25,519 nt of DNA from Pilaira anomala (Eukaryota; Mucoromycota; Mucoromycetes; Mucorales; Mucoraceae): the NCBI GenBank assembly GCA_025716855.1, contig JAIXMQ010000153.1, forward strand, positions 1 to 25,519, written 5' to 3'. Below are positions 10,022-19,936 of this stretch, piece after piece. The notes beneath the pieces were generated by a model. It was not told the DNA's origin and did no database searches. It was given only the letters and a program-made list of their open reading frames with translations. Within the stretch, counting starts at the first letter, position 1. Every line of letters begins with the position of its first letter. The position numbers and the translations under genes were made by a program.

Positions 10022-10900
10022 TGGTTAACAAGTACAGACTCTTTTTTGAATTCCAAATCGTTTTATAATTAGTAATTTCACTTAATTCACACCGTTTGCA
10101 GTGAAAAAAAGACTTTTCTAATGGGATATGGAATTTTAACTTTTTGTTGATACTTTCTAACTCTTTTTTGAATTTTGAATTGTTTTATGCTATGTAATTC
10201 GCACCAAGATTGCTAAAAACAGGTATTTGAAGGTCGTTCCACTTTTTTAATATTTTATAGATATATACGTACTCTTTTTTGAATTTTAAAACGTTCTGTG
10301 ATATGTAATTTGGGCATTCGGTAGTAGATCGCTTGTATTACTAGTTTTTAATGTCATATCGAATTTTAAAATTCTGTAGATACATACAAACACTTTTTTG
10401 GATTTTAAATCGTTTGGTGGTATGTAATTTGCACATAAGTTGCTCTAAACATCTTTTTAAAGGTCATGCTATTTTTTTTAGCTATCTATACACCGGTATT
10501 TATTCATTTTCAAATTTTAAATCGTTTGGCAGTTAGTAATATTACTAAACTCTTTTTTTAAAGATTTTATTGACCATAATAAGATCGTTTGACAACATTT
10601 CAAATCGTAAATTAAAAAATGGATATCGCAACTACATTTAATTTTGAATCGTTTGGTGGTTTGTAATTTGTACCAATTGATGTAGAAACACAAAATTTGA
10701 GAGCATGTTGTTATTTTTATGTTTTTACAAGGATTATCCCTTTGTTTAAACTATTAAAACCGTTTGGCAGTAAGTAATTTTCAAACATCTGCTCCTGTCA
10801 TACTTAAAAAAGGCAACATTGATATTTTTGGATGAAAATAAAACTTTGCCCTAGAAATTTAATTTGAAATCGTTTGGGCGTATGTAATTCAATCGATGAT
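10022..10900. repeat. Array of eight diverged repeats spaced about 116 bp
   Basis: A conserved core of the form TTTTGAATTTTAAATCGTTT followed by GGYRGTATGTAATTTG recurs at about 10057, 10179, 10290, 10409, 10521, 10648, 10759 and 10869. Gaps are 110-127 bp. Only the 30-40 bp core is well conserved; the linkers are unrelated or strongly diverged. The array lies just 3' of RepHel A and contains no gene. It could be a set of protein-binding sites, a decayed tandem repeat or Helitron 3' subterminal repeats. Confidence 0.75.
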
Positions 10901-11093
10901 CGACTTAATTTAAGGTTGACTGACAACATTTAAGGTTGACTGACAACTTTTTTTTTTGTCATTTTTAACACTATTACATACCGCCATTGTGTTTAAAATC
11001 GCAAAATTACCCTAAAACCATTCTTATCTCCAGGTGTCGGAAAAGTTACTACAGTATTTCTATACCTAAGATATTCTCGGCTCATTGCCTTGG

Positions 11094-11118
11094 ATACCTA
11101 TAGGTATAATCTTACTGA
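11094..11118 (+). other. Candidate Helitron 3' terminus (palindrome plus CTGA)
   Basis: A perfect 14-bp palindrome ATACCTATAGGTAT is followed by AATCTTA, CTGA and then T. Helitron 3' ends are a short hairpin, then a CTRR tetranucleotide, with a host T next. The stem is short (5 bp with a 4-nt loop) and AT-rich, so this may be chance. Confidence 0.25.
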
Positions 11119-11153
11119 TTAACTGGCTTGCCGCAGTACAAGCGTTTATAGAA

Positions 11154-11220
11154 CCGCCCAAGAAGAATCCGCCCAAAGAAGAATCCGCTCAAGGAAGAAC
11201 TATCGCTCAAAGAAACAATA
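11154..11220. repeat. Tandem repeat, 15-19 bp x 4
   Basis: Four units of the type CCGCCCAAGAAGAAT (15, 16, about 19 and 16 bp) run in direct orientation with progressive divergence. No reading frame spans them convincingly. Confidence 0.7.
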
Positions 11221-11241
11221 TAGCTTACAAATAAAAGGAAT

Positions 11242-11266
11242 CACGTGATAATCACGTGATTATCAC
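11242..11266. other. Compound E-box palindrome
   Basis: Contains CACGTGATAATCACGTG, the exact reverse complement of 214-230, overlapping a perfect 18-bp palindrome GATAATCACGTGATTATC (11247-11264). Two CACGTG cores lie within 25 bp. It sits about 210 bp upstream of the 11474 gene, so it could be that gene's upstream element or a terminal repeat of a larger unit. Confidence 0.5.
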
Positions 11267-11308
11267 AAAAATATTTTAATGATAAATTGGTTTTTTAATT
11301 TTCTTTTA

Positions 11309-11390
11309 GCATGTGCTTTTAGTCTAGTTGGTAAGGCTACTGACTTATTTAAAAAAACAGTCACAATGTGTTGAGATCTTGCGTCATGTA
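11309..11390 (+). tRNA. tRNA-like sequence, probably a pseudo-tRNA
   Basis: TAGTCTAGTTGGTAAGGC matches a eukaryotic A-box, with a D-stem GTCT/AGGC. Next comes ACTG...CAGT as a possible anticodon stem with an enlarged A-rich loop, and GTTGAGATC as a poor B-box. The T-stem and acceptor stem do not pair well. It could be a decayed tRNA, the head of a tRNA-derived SINE, or chance. The AT-rich spacer 11391-11473 follows, with a CT tract before the next start. Confidence 0.22.
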
Positions 11391-11473
11391 CTTCAAAGAT
11401 TATTACCTCTTTCTTTGTAATTTTTTCTCTCTCTCTCCCTCACTTATTTATCTTTTAGTAATACATTTTCAAA

Positions 11474-12640
11474 ATGAACAACGATTCCATGACCATCAAC
11501 AATTACATTGCTTACAAAAGACGCGAAAATCAAGAAGATCCCAATGTTAATTATCATTTTCACCATGAAGAAGAAATGAACCCCGATGTTCCTGTTCCAA
11601 GCATCAGATTCACTGCAGAAAGTAAGGAACAATGGGAAGTTGAACAAACCCAACAACATCCTGATGCTGCTAAATTAGCAGAAAGATTCTACCAACTGGC
11701 TTCAACAGCCGATGGAAGTAAAGTTAAAAAAAAAAATATTATTTTTATGCATCTCTTAACTCCTCTCTCACATTAGATGAAAACTTGTTGGTTGATGCCG
11801 TGGATTTATTCCATAAAAAAATCCAAATGGGCGTCACCCTTCCTAATGATTCGGGCCAAGTCTTTTTATCTTTAAAAAAAGACAATGAGCTTGTCCATGC
11901 CAATGAAAACATGGACATCGTTGAGGAAGTGGATGATGACGGTAATATTATTTTTATTTTTATTTTTTTTTTTTTTTTACTTATTTTTTTTTAGCCGCCT
12001 TACCTCGAGGACATATTAAACGTGCACGTTTTGGAAAAATCTGCAATGTAAGTCCTGATGAGATCAAGCTTCGTATTGACGACTACCAAGTTGTTGATAC
12101 CGATCTTTATCAGGCAAAAGCGATGAGTACCTTGACGTGCGAAGCAGTAATAGAATCCTTGAAACAAGACGTCGTCACATACCACAATATAAAACAAAAA
12201 AACCAAAAAAAAATTCAGATAAAATCGAATGTTGTAAAGATATGCATACATGTCTTTACAACATTCATGTAAAACTCAAAAATATTAAAAAAACAAAAAA
12301 AACAACATTCAAAAAAATCATGTCAGCCGTAAGTTTTTTTTTTTTTTTTATTCTATAAACAACTTAATCATTTGTATAGGATCCTACCATGCTCATTTCG
12401 AAGTCCATTCAAAGACATAGCAAATCCGTCTTTGAGTGGATGAACAAAATGCCAATGATGTGGATGGTTCTCCCTGAGGTTGTTTCAGTCACAAAAATAC
12501 TGCAAAACAAAATAACAAAAAATGAAAAATTACACGTCTGGAACAACCTCACGGTTAATAGATTGGCTGACGCGATCAATAAAAACCCAAAATATAAAAA
12601 TTTCACAAAAAAAATAAAAAACAATAAAGAATATATTTAA
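11474..12640 (+). CDS. Multi-exon gene of unknown family
   Basis: Exon 1 is 11474-11717 (MNNDSMTINNYIAYKRR start), exon 2 is 11777-11941, and exon 3 begins at 11995. Donors are A|GTAAAG and G|GTAATA, acceptors ACATTAG and TTTTTTAG, both phase 1. Exon 3 (PRGHIKRARFGKICNVSPDE...) reaches a TAA at 12270, which would give 228 residues. A good intron also exists at 12329-12379 (GCC|GTAAGT ... GTATAG|GAT) joining KKIMSA to DPTMLISKSIQRHSK. That downstream exon is open to TAA at 12638-12640 but sits in another frame, shifted within the A-rich 12190-12220 tract. The full gene therefore probably runs to 12640 with a homopolymer frameshift, an assembly error or an unseen splice. The protein is polar and acidic in its first half, lysine-rich at the end, and without recognised domains. 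Confidence 0.6.
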
Positions 12641-12902
12641 AAAAAAAAAAAAAAACTACATGTCATGATATAACATATTCTAGTGTCATGTTAATATTTT
12701 AATGTTAAGTAAAACTTCGATCCTAGTTTGATGATTTTCTTTGTTATAACAACAAGAAAAATAGTGTTGTTGATCTCATTTTATCAATCACATTAAAAAC
12801 GACTATTGTCATTGTCACACAGAAACAATTCTATAATCTCTAAAAAAGTACATGTATTTTTTTTTCATGCAGACAAAGTTTAATAATGAAAAAAAAAAAA
12901 AG

Positions 12903-13066
12903 TTTCATGGTTGAAATTAAGAGCAAGCATAGGAGCAGCAACAGAAGCATTACAATCAATCCATTCTTTTGCGATACTTTTTCATTTATTAGTTGATTCT
13001 CAACTTGCAATAATCGAAGCAATAGAATCCAATGCAATAGCGAGACCTTTAACAGTTTACATTCAG
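12903..13066 (+). CDS. Possible orphan exon
   Basis: In the gap 12641-13656, this plus-strand stretch translates to a helix-rich sequence (ASIGAATEALQSIHSFAILF, then LVDSQLAIIEAIES and ARPLTVYIQ) and ends at CAG|GTCAAA, a plausible donor. The frame is closed by three stops at 12881-12889 just upstream, so an A-rich acceptor near 12902 would be needed. No partner exon was identified. The rest of the gap is AT-rich with no gene seen. Confidence 0.28.
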
Positions 13067-13459
13067 GTCAAATTTTTCTAGTTTTTGAGTTCAGAGAAAT
13101 CAATACATACCAAGGTGTTACTTCATTGTGGTTACTTCGATTGTCATGATCAAAAAAAAACTGCGCTAAATACAGGCGCAACTTTTTCGAAGGCCTAATT
13201 AGAATCATAAAAAAAATTGCGTTGAAAATACATAAATTGCTATACGCGCCCATATAAAAATGAAACCATTTATAATACAAAGGAACCAACATTTTTGTTA
13301 CAAAATAGAAAATAATAAAATATGCAGACAAAAAGATACTGACATCTAAATATATAAATATATAAAGTTATGACTGTAAATAAATTATACAATCAAAAAT
13401 AAATAAGAAACAATAAAATATATATTATTAAAGTTTATGTTTTTGTTATTTTAAGAAAC

Positions 13460-13556
13460 AATATAAATAAAAAGATGTTATTCACATTATTTCCAAATAT
13501 ATTCTACTTTTAGAAAAATAAAAAGATGTTATTCACTTTATTTCCAAATATATTCC
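13460..13556. repeat. Direct repeat, about 40 bp x 2
   Basis: AAATAAAAAGATGTTATTCA followed by a TTTCCAAATATATTC segment occurs twice, about 52 bp apart, upstream of the 13657 gene. It is probably a local duplication in the promoter region. Confidence 0.7.
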
Positions 13557-13656
13557 AGATAGAAATCATATAAATATAACTATTTTATTTTATTTCTTTA
13601 CACTTTAATACACATATACTCTCTCTCTCTCTCTCTTCTATTAAACTAAACTTACC

Positions 13657-14008
13657 ATGTCTATTTCAGAAATCTTGATTGAACTGTCAAACGATCCTGA
13701 AGTTACTACTGAAAGAGTCTTTGACACAATTTTCAATCATATCCGTACTAATGGTAAAAAAAAATTAAAAAACTTCAAAAGTATCAAAATTCTAATTTTT
13801 TTAAAAAAAAAAAGAACCTGGAATTTTTCAAAATTACCAATGGCCTGAACAAATCATCCGTCAACCACGTAAAAATCTATATTATATAATATTCACTAAA
13901 TTTATACTTACCATATCTATCTTAGAAACCTTAAATGACATACTAAATAACCGCGAAGTTAGCACAGAACAAGTCTTTAACGAAATGTTTAATCATATTC
14001 ATACTCAT

Positions 14009-14043
<35 letters not shown>

Positions 14044-15231
14044 AACTTTTTTTTTTAAAAAAAAACAAAAGAACCTCAATTCTTTGACAATTATCAATGG
14101 CCTGAACAAATTACACGTCGTTCACGTAGAACCGAAACTGAAGTGTTACCCATCAATTTAGAAAATAACAATCAAAAAATTCGAGTCTTATTAACAAAAT
14201 TAAAAACCATTGAAGAATCAGATTTCATGATTGAACCTATAAGAACTCAAATTCAATGGGATAACATCGATGATATGTTAAATCTAATCTCCACAAGCAA
14301 ACAACAATTTGATCTGATGAAACCTAACAGACTTATTGATGATTTTAAAACGTGCTTTATTGCTATTAACTACTTTCATGCTTTTCAATTTGTGAATGAT
14401 ACTGCAAACTCAATCGAACAACAACAAAATCGAGACAAAATCAAAAAAGCACATGTTCACAACAAATTAATTCGAATTGGTAAAAGAGCAACACAGCTAA
14501 TTACTTCTTTCCGAACTTTTACTGGTTTAGTTATAATCATAATTATAACCATGGTCAAACTAAACAGAGCAAGCAAACCTTCTTTTGATGAGTTCATGAT
14601 TAATCTCAATCAACAAATCGATCAAAACACGCAGATCATCAGAAAAATTCGTAAATCAAAAATCAGCCTGCATCTTTTACATATTTTCGGCCGAAATTTT
14701 CCACCTGCACTTCATATTTTTTTACCAAATGAAAACAATGATTCTAGCACAGATGAGAGTAGCACAGATAACAATGACAGTTCTTCAAGTGATGAAGATA
14801 GTGGAAATGAAGGAAACACAGAACAAACTGTTACACCTAACATTCAACAAATTAGGGAACAACCTGTCGAAAATATTATTCCGGAAACTAGACGAGAAAC
14901 CGCTCATAATATCCAACAAGATATCACTTTAGAAGCTAGACGAGAAACTGATCAAGATATCACACCCAACATTGAACAAAATATCATTCTAGAAACTAGA
15001 CAAGAAACTGAACAAGATTTCACACTTGACATCGAACATGATAACATTCTAGAAAGTGATCAAGAAACTAATATCATTCCTACCCCAAAAAACAATCAAA
15101 TTCCAGAAACAAGATATGAAACTCAAGAAAATACAGATAACGAAAACACTACTGATAACAATAGAAGAAAAAGAAAAGAATACTTTTCTTCTGATATAGC
15201 TGATACGGTCAAAAGACGCAACCGAAAATAA
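13657..15231 (+). CDS. Four-exon gene with duplicated N-terminal exon pair and repeat-rich acidic tail
   Basis: Coding exons are 13657-13753, 13815-13868, 13926-14009 and 14072-15231. All three introns are phase 1 with GTAAAA donors, giving 464 residues. Exons 1-2 encode a unit (SNDPEVTTERVFDTIFNHI then EPGIFQNYQWPEQIIRQP), and exons 3-4 repeat it (NNREVSTEQVFNEMFNHIHT then EPQFFDNYQWPEQITRR). A helical middle region follows, with a hydrophobic patch TGLVIIIIITMV near 14523. Then come a Ser/Asp/Glu-rich stretch from about 14729 and four or five imperfect 20-residue repeats containing ETRRET/ETRQET. The C-terminus holds RRKRKE and KRRNRK, likely nuclear-localisation signals. A CT tract at 13620-13636 precedes the start. 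I do not recognise the family; the disordered acidic tail and basic end suggest a nuclear protein. Confidence 0.75.
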
Positions 15232-15419
15232 TCTCTCTCTCTTTTTTTTTACTTTTTTTTTTTTACTTGGCAAAAGTATTTTTTTTAATAAATCATTTTT
15301 TTTTTTGTAATCCTAGCTTCACAATCAAGGAACTTTATATACTCTTAAGCCCAACAGAAAAAAAAAATACAAAAGGAAACACTTAACATTGCATAAATAG
15401 AATTTTTATTTTTATATTT

Positions 15420-15500
15420 ATTGAGAAAATAAATATGTTCTTAGAGAAATTAATGTCCTCTTAAAGAAAATAAATGTGCTCTTAAAGAATAATGATGTAA
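15420..15500. repeat. Tandem repeat, about 25 bp x 3
   Basis: Three diverged units of the form AGAAAATAAATGTGCTCTTA. The surrounding 15232-15600 is AT-rich spacer, with a (CT)n tract right after the preceding stop and no gene seen. Confidence 0.6.
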
Positions 15501-15639
15501 AGTTATGAAAAAAAATCTGCCTGTATGCTATGTGATTGTAGTGGAATTTTTTTTTTTTTTTATGTTTCACGAATCAGAATAAAGCAAAAACTACCATGTA
15601 CATGGTTTACTATTATTTAAAAAAAAACTTTACTTTTTT

Positions 15640-16330
15640 TTTTATATATTTATTAAGGAAGACAGCCGCAATCAGTTCCATTGGTAAATTTAACTACACC
15701 AGAACATCGGAGAAACAAAGTTCATACGTTAAATCATCAAATAAATGTTGCAAGGAAGATATAAATCCAACCATATAGTTTTTTGATTTATCCACAAAGT
15801 TCTTTGAATATAATTCTAATCAACGTTCATATAAAAAAAGCTTTTGCTGAAATGGTGTAATGAGCCGCACACTTTTGCCTGGTGCTACACCTAAAGAACC
15901 GCTTGGTGTTATATCTAGAAACAAAAAAAAAAAAAAAAAAAAAAAAAAAAGATGACAAACTTGTGCTTACTATCTTTTTTTTGTTATTACCAATACCTTT
16001 TTTTTTTTTCCCAGGGGGATTCGTTCACCTTGAGCCGCACACTTGGGATGCGTCATGCACAGCTTGAGCTTCATCATCTTACTTGAGCCACACACTTGGG
16101 ATTCGTGCCGCACACTTTAACCTAGTGCTACACCTAAAGAACCAATGGATGTTATATAAAAAGAATGACTAACACTTGTTTACTTGGATTTTTTCGTAAT
16201 CTTACACTTTTTTTGCCTGGTGAGAGATTCTTTGCGTACAACTTGAGTTTCGTAGACTTCATCAGGCATGATTGTCTCAAGGGTTTTTTTTCTTTTTGCT
16301 GCGAAATTAACGAGAATAGAGCTCTGGAAA
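15640..16330 (-). pseudogene. Degenerate minus-strand coding remnants with internal duplication
   Basis: Short protein-like stretches appear on the minus strand: LETIMPDEVYETQVVRK (about 16285-16235), SLGVA-type segments near 16140 and 15890, and FVDKSKNYMVGFISSLQHLF (about 15800-15735), the last within a frame that also has TGA and TAG codons. A block containing GTGCTACACCTAAAGAACC on the plus strand occurs at 15879 and 16122 and extends over about 100 bp on each side of its A/T tracts, showing an internal duplication. The remnants may belong to the broken gene at 16499-17457, but the frames cannot be joined by eye. Confidence 0.3.
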
Positions 16331-16502
16331 AAAACCAAAAAGACACCATCCTATTCATTATATTCACCTTATTTATTATACTAGACTTTTTTAAATAAAA
16401 AAAAAAAAAAATTAGTGAAAAAAACCAAAAAGATACCATCCTATTCATTATTTCATTTTATTTATTATACTTGTCTTTTTTAAATAAAAAAAAAAAAATT
16501 AG
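16327..16502. repeat. Tandem duplication, about 90 bp x 2
   Basis: Two head-to-tail copies start GAAAAAAACCAAAAAGA (16327 and 16417) and end in TTTTTAAATAAAAA...TTAG. They differ at a few positions, so the duplication is fairly recent. Confidence 0.85.
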
Positions 16503-16726
16503 TAGCCGTATACACAAGTTCCATCAGAATAATAAAAACTCCCCTTACCCAATGAGCATATCATATCGATATGATTTTCAAACATCCTAAGTAGGTATGT
16601 ACTTGAGAAACCATTCATTGCGGCATGGTGAATTTACAACCCAGGTTTCTTGATGATGGTTTCATACAAATGATTCATAGTGTAATCACTTAAGAGAGGA
16701 TTCGATTCCAATCCAAAAGGCCAATT

Positions 16727-16920
16727 TTTTGTGGTAGAATCAGAAAAAAAAAAAAGAGAGCCATCCTTTTTTTGTGGTAGAATCAGAAAAAAAAAAAGAG
16801 AGCCATCCTTTTTTTTTGTGGTAGAATCAGAAAAAAAAAAAGAGAGCCATCCTTTTTTGTGGTAGAATCAGAAAAAAAAAAAAAGAGCCATCCTTTTTTT
16901 TTGTGGTAGAATCAGAAAAA
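16727..16920. repeat. Tandem repeat, about 40-45 bp x 5, within a coding remnant
   Basis: The unit is TTTTTTGTGGTAGAATCAGA plus an A run and GAGAGCCATCC. The part GTGGTAGAATCAGA is the antisense of the codons for SDSTT in the interrupted gene, so the array arose by repeated copying of a piece of coding sequence plus an A tract. Confidence 0.85.
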
Positions 16921-17097
16921 GCCCATTCTTCTCGTGAACTCTCTTGTAACAAAATTGTAAATTTAGTATTTTTTACCGAGACGATGCGTATTTTCCCTTC
17001 GAATGGTAGCGGATGATGATGTTTGCTATTTTCAATAATAGTAGAACCGATGCGTATATTTCCCCTAGCAGGATGATGAATAGTTCCCCTTCGATGG

Positions 17098-17206
17098 AAC
17101 CCGCCAATAGACACGCGTCAAGTCAAAGTAACCCGCCAATAAACACACGTCAAAGTAACCCGCCAATAGACACACGTCAAAGTAACCCGCCAATAGACAC
17201 ACGTCA
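17098..17206. repeat. Tandem repeat, 27 bp x 4
   Basis: The unit is AACCCGCCAATAGACACACG followed by TCAAAGT. Three units are nearly identical and the first carries a short insertion (GTCAAGTCAAAGT). 27 bp is a multiple of 3, but the frame of the neighbouring minus-strand remnant meets a TGA in each unit, so the array probably lies in an intron or is non-coding. Confidence 0.9.
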
Positions 17207-17287
17207 GCTAGTTTTCTTTATCGGTTTCTGTAGCAAACTTAACATTCTAAAAACATGTACAAAAAAAAAAAAAAAGACATCAGTAAA

Positions 17288-17326
<39 letters not shown>

Positions 17327-17506
17327 CTTCTACTTACGCGCCCCAGAGAAAAAGGTTTTTTTGTACCAAAGAACAATTGCGTTTGAGAATTGTTGTCAGC
17401 GCAAAGACGAATGACACCCATCGTAGTAAAATACTTTTGAGAATCCTTCTCCATCATTGAGCCACTATACCTTATAAATCTTCTGAATGTATATACGAAT
17501 GTCACT

Positions 17507-17866
17507 ATATTTTTTTAAGAGAAAAAGAAAAAAAAAAAAATTAAAAAGAAAAAAAAAAGAGAGAAAGAAGGGGAATTTCCTGTTTTGGTTCGAGTGTAAC
17601 TACTTTTATCCGCGCAAAAAAAAGAAAAAAAAAAAAGCGGGAATATAAAATTGTATGCGTATAATATTTTTTTTTTTTTTATTTTAAAAAAAAAAGAAAG
17701 TGGGAAAAGAAAAGTGGGGTAAAAAAAAATAATTTGAGTGGAAATAGAATAAAAAAAAAAAATAGTAGAAGTAGTAGAGAGAGAGAAAAGAAGTTTTCAA
17801 CCTAGTGCAAGTAAAAAGAGAGAAAAAAAAAAAAGTAGTTTGAAAAGTAGAGTAAGAGAGAGAGTA

Positions 17867-17897
<31 letters not shown>

Positions 17898-17899
17898 AT
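17507..17899. other. Purine-rich low-complexity spacer
   Basis: A- and GA-rich sequence with an (AG)n tract at about 17848-17893, immediately downstream of the unit B unknown-family gene (minus strand). No gene seen. Confidence 0.7.
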
Positions 17900-18206
17900 T
17901 CATTCCATCATATCTTGAGGAGTATTACTACCTGAAGTAGTATGGGCAGCAGCAGTTTTCTCAATCCCTTCTTGGTCCAAGACTTCGACCGCCTTTAGCA
18001 ACTTTTTTCTTAACTCCTGATCCAAGTGACCCATTCGTCTTTTCTCACGGGCAGCAACAGAAAGGTCAATTTCTTCTTTATCAATTTCAACTTCATTGAA
18101 ATTAATAGTAGGAACTATATATATATATATATATAAAAGAGAGATATATAAGAGAGAGAGAGAGAGAAAAAAAAAAAGATGAGATATTATTATACAGATA
18201 CAGATA

Positions 18207-18269
<63 letters not shown>

Positions 18270-18714
18270 TACAAAGAGTTTCATGCATTTCTTTGAGTTT
18301 AGCCAGAACCTTTTCAAATGAAACATTTGATTTAACTTTGGTTTCATCCGCAAAGTATTTTAAAGCGTATTTGTAGATGGAATATTTAATAGTGAGAGGA
18401 TCCACTTCCAAGGGGACACAAGCCAAAGAACCAACCTTTAAACGGGTCAACACCAACTTACAATAGGTATTACAATAACCGTTCAAGTTCTTGCTAGACC
18501 TCCAAGTGAAGACACCCTTCGCCAACGTGATGACTTGATCCATGGTAGTGACATGCTTCAAGATAAAGCTAATCATATCCGAGCGGTACGAAGTTAAACG
18601 AACGAAATTCCCTTCTTCCTTAATGGAGAAATCCACCTTGATGTTCCCCTTAATGTCTACCACCACCTTTGGTAAAGCCGAGACCTTGACGTTTTCTAGA
18701 ATGTATTTTCCCAT
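17900..18714 (-). CDS. Gene of unknown family (unit B), homologue of the gene at 2618-4118
   Basis: Coding exons are 18714-18273 and 18114-17900, with donor T|GTAAGT and acceptor TATATAG, phase 1; the product is 218 residues. I chose the start MGKYILENVKVSALP at 18714 over the upstream in-frame ATG at 18738, which adds only Phe-rich residues. The first 80 residues are beta-type (IKVDFSIKEEG, FVRLTSYRSD). A central region follows with CNTYCKLVLTRLKVGSLACV, then a helix pair (YKYALKYF, LAKLKEMHETL), then a charged tail (AAREKRRMGHLDQELRKKLL) ending in TPQDMME. The unit A homologue shares this order and the last intron position. The intron here holds a pure A run of about 58 bases plus CT and TA tracts. 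No known domain recognised. Confidence 0.72.
18210..18267. repeat. Homopolymer A tract, about 58 bases
   Basis: The longest mononucleotide run in the window, lying within the intron of the unit B unknown-family gene, so it reads as a T run close to the donor on the coding strand. Its exact length is likely unreliable in any assembly. Confidence 0.9.
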
Positions 18715-18738
18715 GTTAAAAAAAAGAAAGATATACAT

Positions 18739-19646
18739 TGATTGAATGAAGAGAGAGAGTTTTTTTTTTTTTTTTTTAAAAAAAAGAATCTTTCTTTTAT
18801 AACAAGAAAAAAAAAAAAATGGACATGTAAATCACGTCATGCTGATACGATATATTATCCTATGATAGGAGTAAATATATAGATATATATTTTTAGCAAT
18901 GATTAAACTATTTCGTAAACAAAAAAAAAAAAAAAAAAAAAAAGTGATGAAATGAAATTGATAAACTTGTATGTAACATGTAAATTGATATAAACTTGTA
19001 TGGAACATGTATATAATATACAATTATTATATTCTATGTATATATATATATTATATATATACATACATATATAACATGTATATATTTATTATTATTATAA
19101 TGTTATATTATATATATAAAACATATAAAATATATAGATAATAATATATATATATAAAAAAAAAAAAAGAGATGATATTTTTTTGAAACCTAATCAAAAA
19201 CATCAATAACATCAAATCTTTTCATGCTTATCATCTATCAATCTATATATATATACCTATAGAGAGATATATATATATATTATATATATATAAATGTTGC
19301 TCTTTAACCTACTACTACTTTTTTTTTTGTTTAAATTCACCTATAGCATAGGTAGATGCAAGTATATATATATATATATAACAATCCCCTATTTGAAATG
19401 AAATAGAGGATTTATAATTTTATCAGCAAATCAATTTTTTTTTTTTTAAAAAAAGCGCAAACTCCTGATAATAAAAAAAAAAAAAAAAAAAAAAAAAAGA
19501 TTATATGAAAAAAAAAGGTCATTCCATTATTATAGTAATTCATAAGAAAGAAAGAAAAAGAGAGAGAGAAAAACAATTTATATAAAAGAAAAGGAAAAGC
19601 ACACTAGAAAACATTCTATTTACACATTTGCAATTGAACACAAACA

Positions 19647-19678
<32 letters not shown>

Positions 19679-19873
19679 GAAACCTGATGGACATAAACTT
19701 TAATTTTTTTTTTTTTGAAACCTGATTGACATAAACTTTAAACCTTCTTTTTTTTTTTTTTTTTTTATATTTATATTCCAACATCCAACATCCCCATCCA
19801 ACGTCATAATGGCATCGGGACCTAATGGCATCCGCATCCGCATCCCCATCCCCATCCTTATCCTGATCTCTTT

Positions 19874-19908
<35 letters not shown>

Positions 19909-19936
19909 AACACCATACCAGAACAACAACAACACC
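18739..19936. repeat. AT-rich intergenic block with (TA)n, A/T runs and small repeats
   Basis: This 1.2-kb stretch separates the divergent gene pair of unit B and shows no gene. It holds several (TA)n tracts (19020-19160, 19240-19300, 19360-19380), many A or T runs of 15-35 bases, a twofold repeat GAAACCTGATTGACATAAAC near 19678 and 19716, and a CATCC-rich segment at 19782-19862. In unit A the equivalent interval is only 311 bp. Confidence 0.8.

Larger units (their letters stand above)
5843..11118 (+). mobile_element. Helitron A (ends tentative)
   Basis: This rolling-circle transposon is defined by the RepHel frame at 6026-9886. Helitrons insert between A and T and end in a hairpin followed by CTRR. 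A weak candidate 3' end is the 14-bp palindrome ATACCTATAGGTAT (11094-11107), followed 7 nt later by CTGA (11115-11118) and then T. The 5' end was not identified; it may lie upstream of the unit A genes, in which case those genes would be internal cargo. Confidence 0.45.
16499..17457 (-). pseudogene. Broken gene of unknown family, disrupted by two tandem arrays and a stop
   Basis: Likely start is ATG 17457 (MMEKDSQKYFTTMGVIRLCA); the first exon ends at 17338 before GTAAGT. After a T/A-rich intron and a 27-bp tandem array come segments IRIGSTIIENSKHHHPLPF and TILLQESSREEWAF, interrupted by a five-copy array at 16727-16920. Then follow NWPFGLESNPLLSDYTMNH, an in-frame TAA (16636-16634, after KKPGL), and a further 44 open codons (IHHAAMNGFSSTYLLRMF ... 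SFYYSDGTCVYGY) up to TAA at 16501-16499. The frame across the TAA is unbroken, so one CAA-to-TAA change would explain it. I see no recognised domain. Confidence 0.45.

Noticed and set aside
10022..10900. CRISPR-like array
   Set aside because: Repeats are diverged, spacing is about 116 bp rather than 60-70, there are no cas genes, and the context is eukaryotic with introns.
14523..14565. Possible intron inside exon 4 (GTTTAG...AACAG, 43 nt)
   Set aside because: Removing it would break the reading frame, so the Ile-rich patch is kept as coding.
17013..17414. Plus-strand ORF with four NPPIDTRQS repeats
   Set aside because: The repeat is a 27-bp DNA tandem array and the frame ends in poly-Lys/Phe; the minus strand carries the more protein-like remnants.
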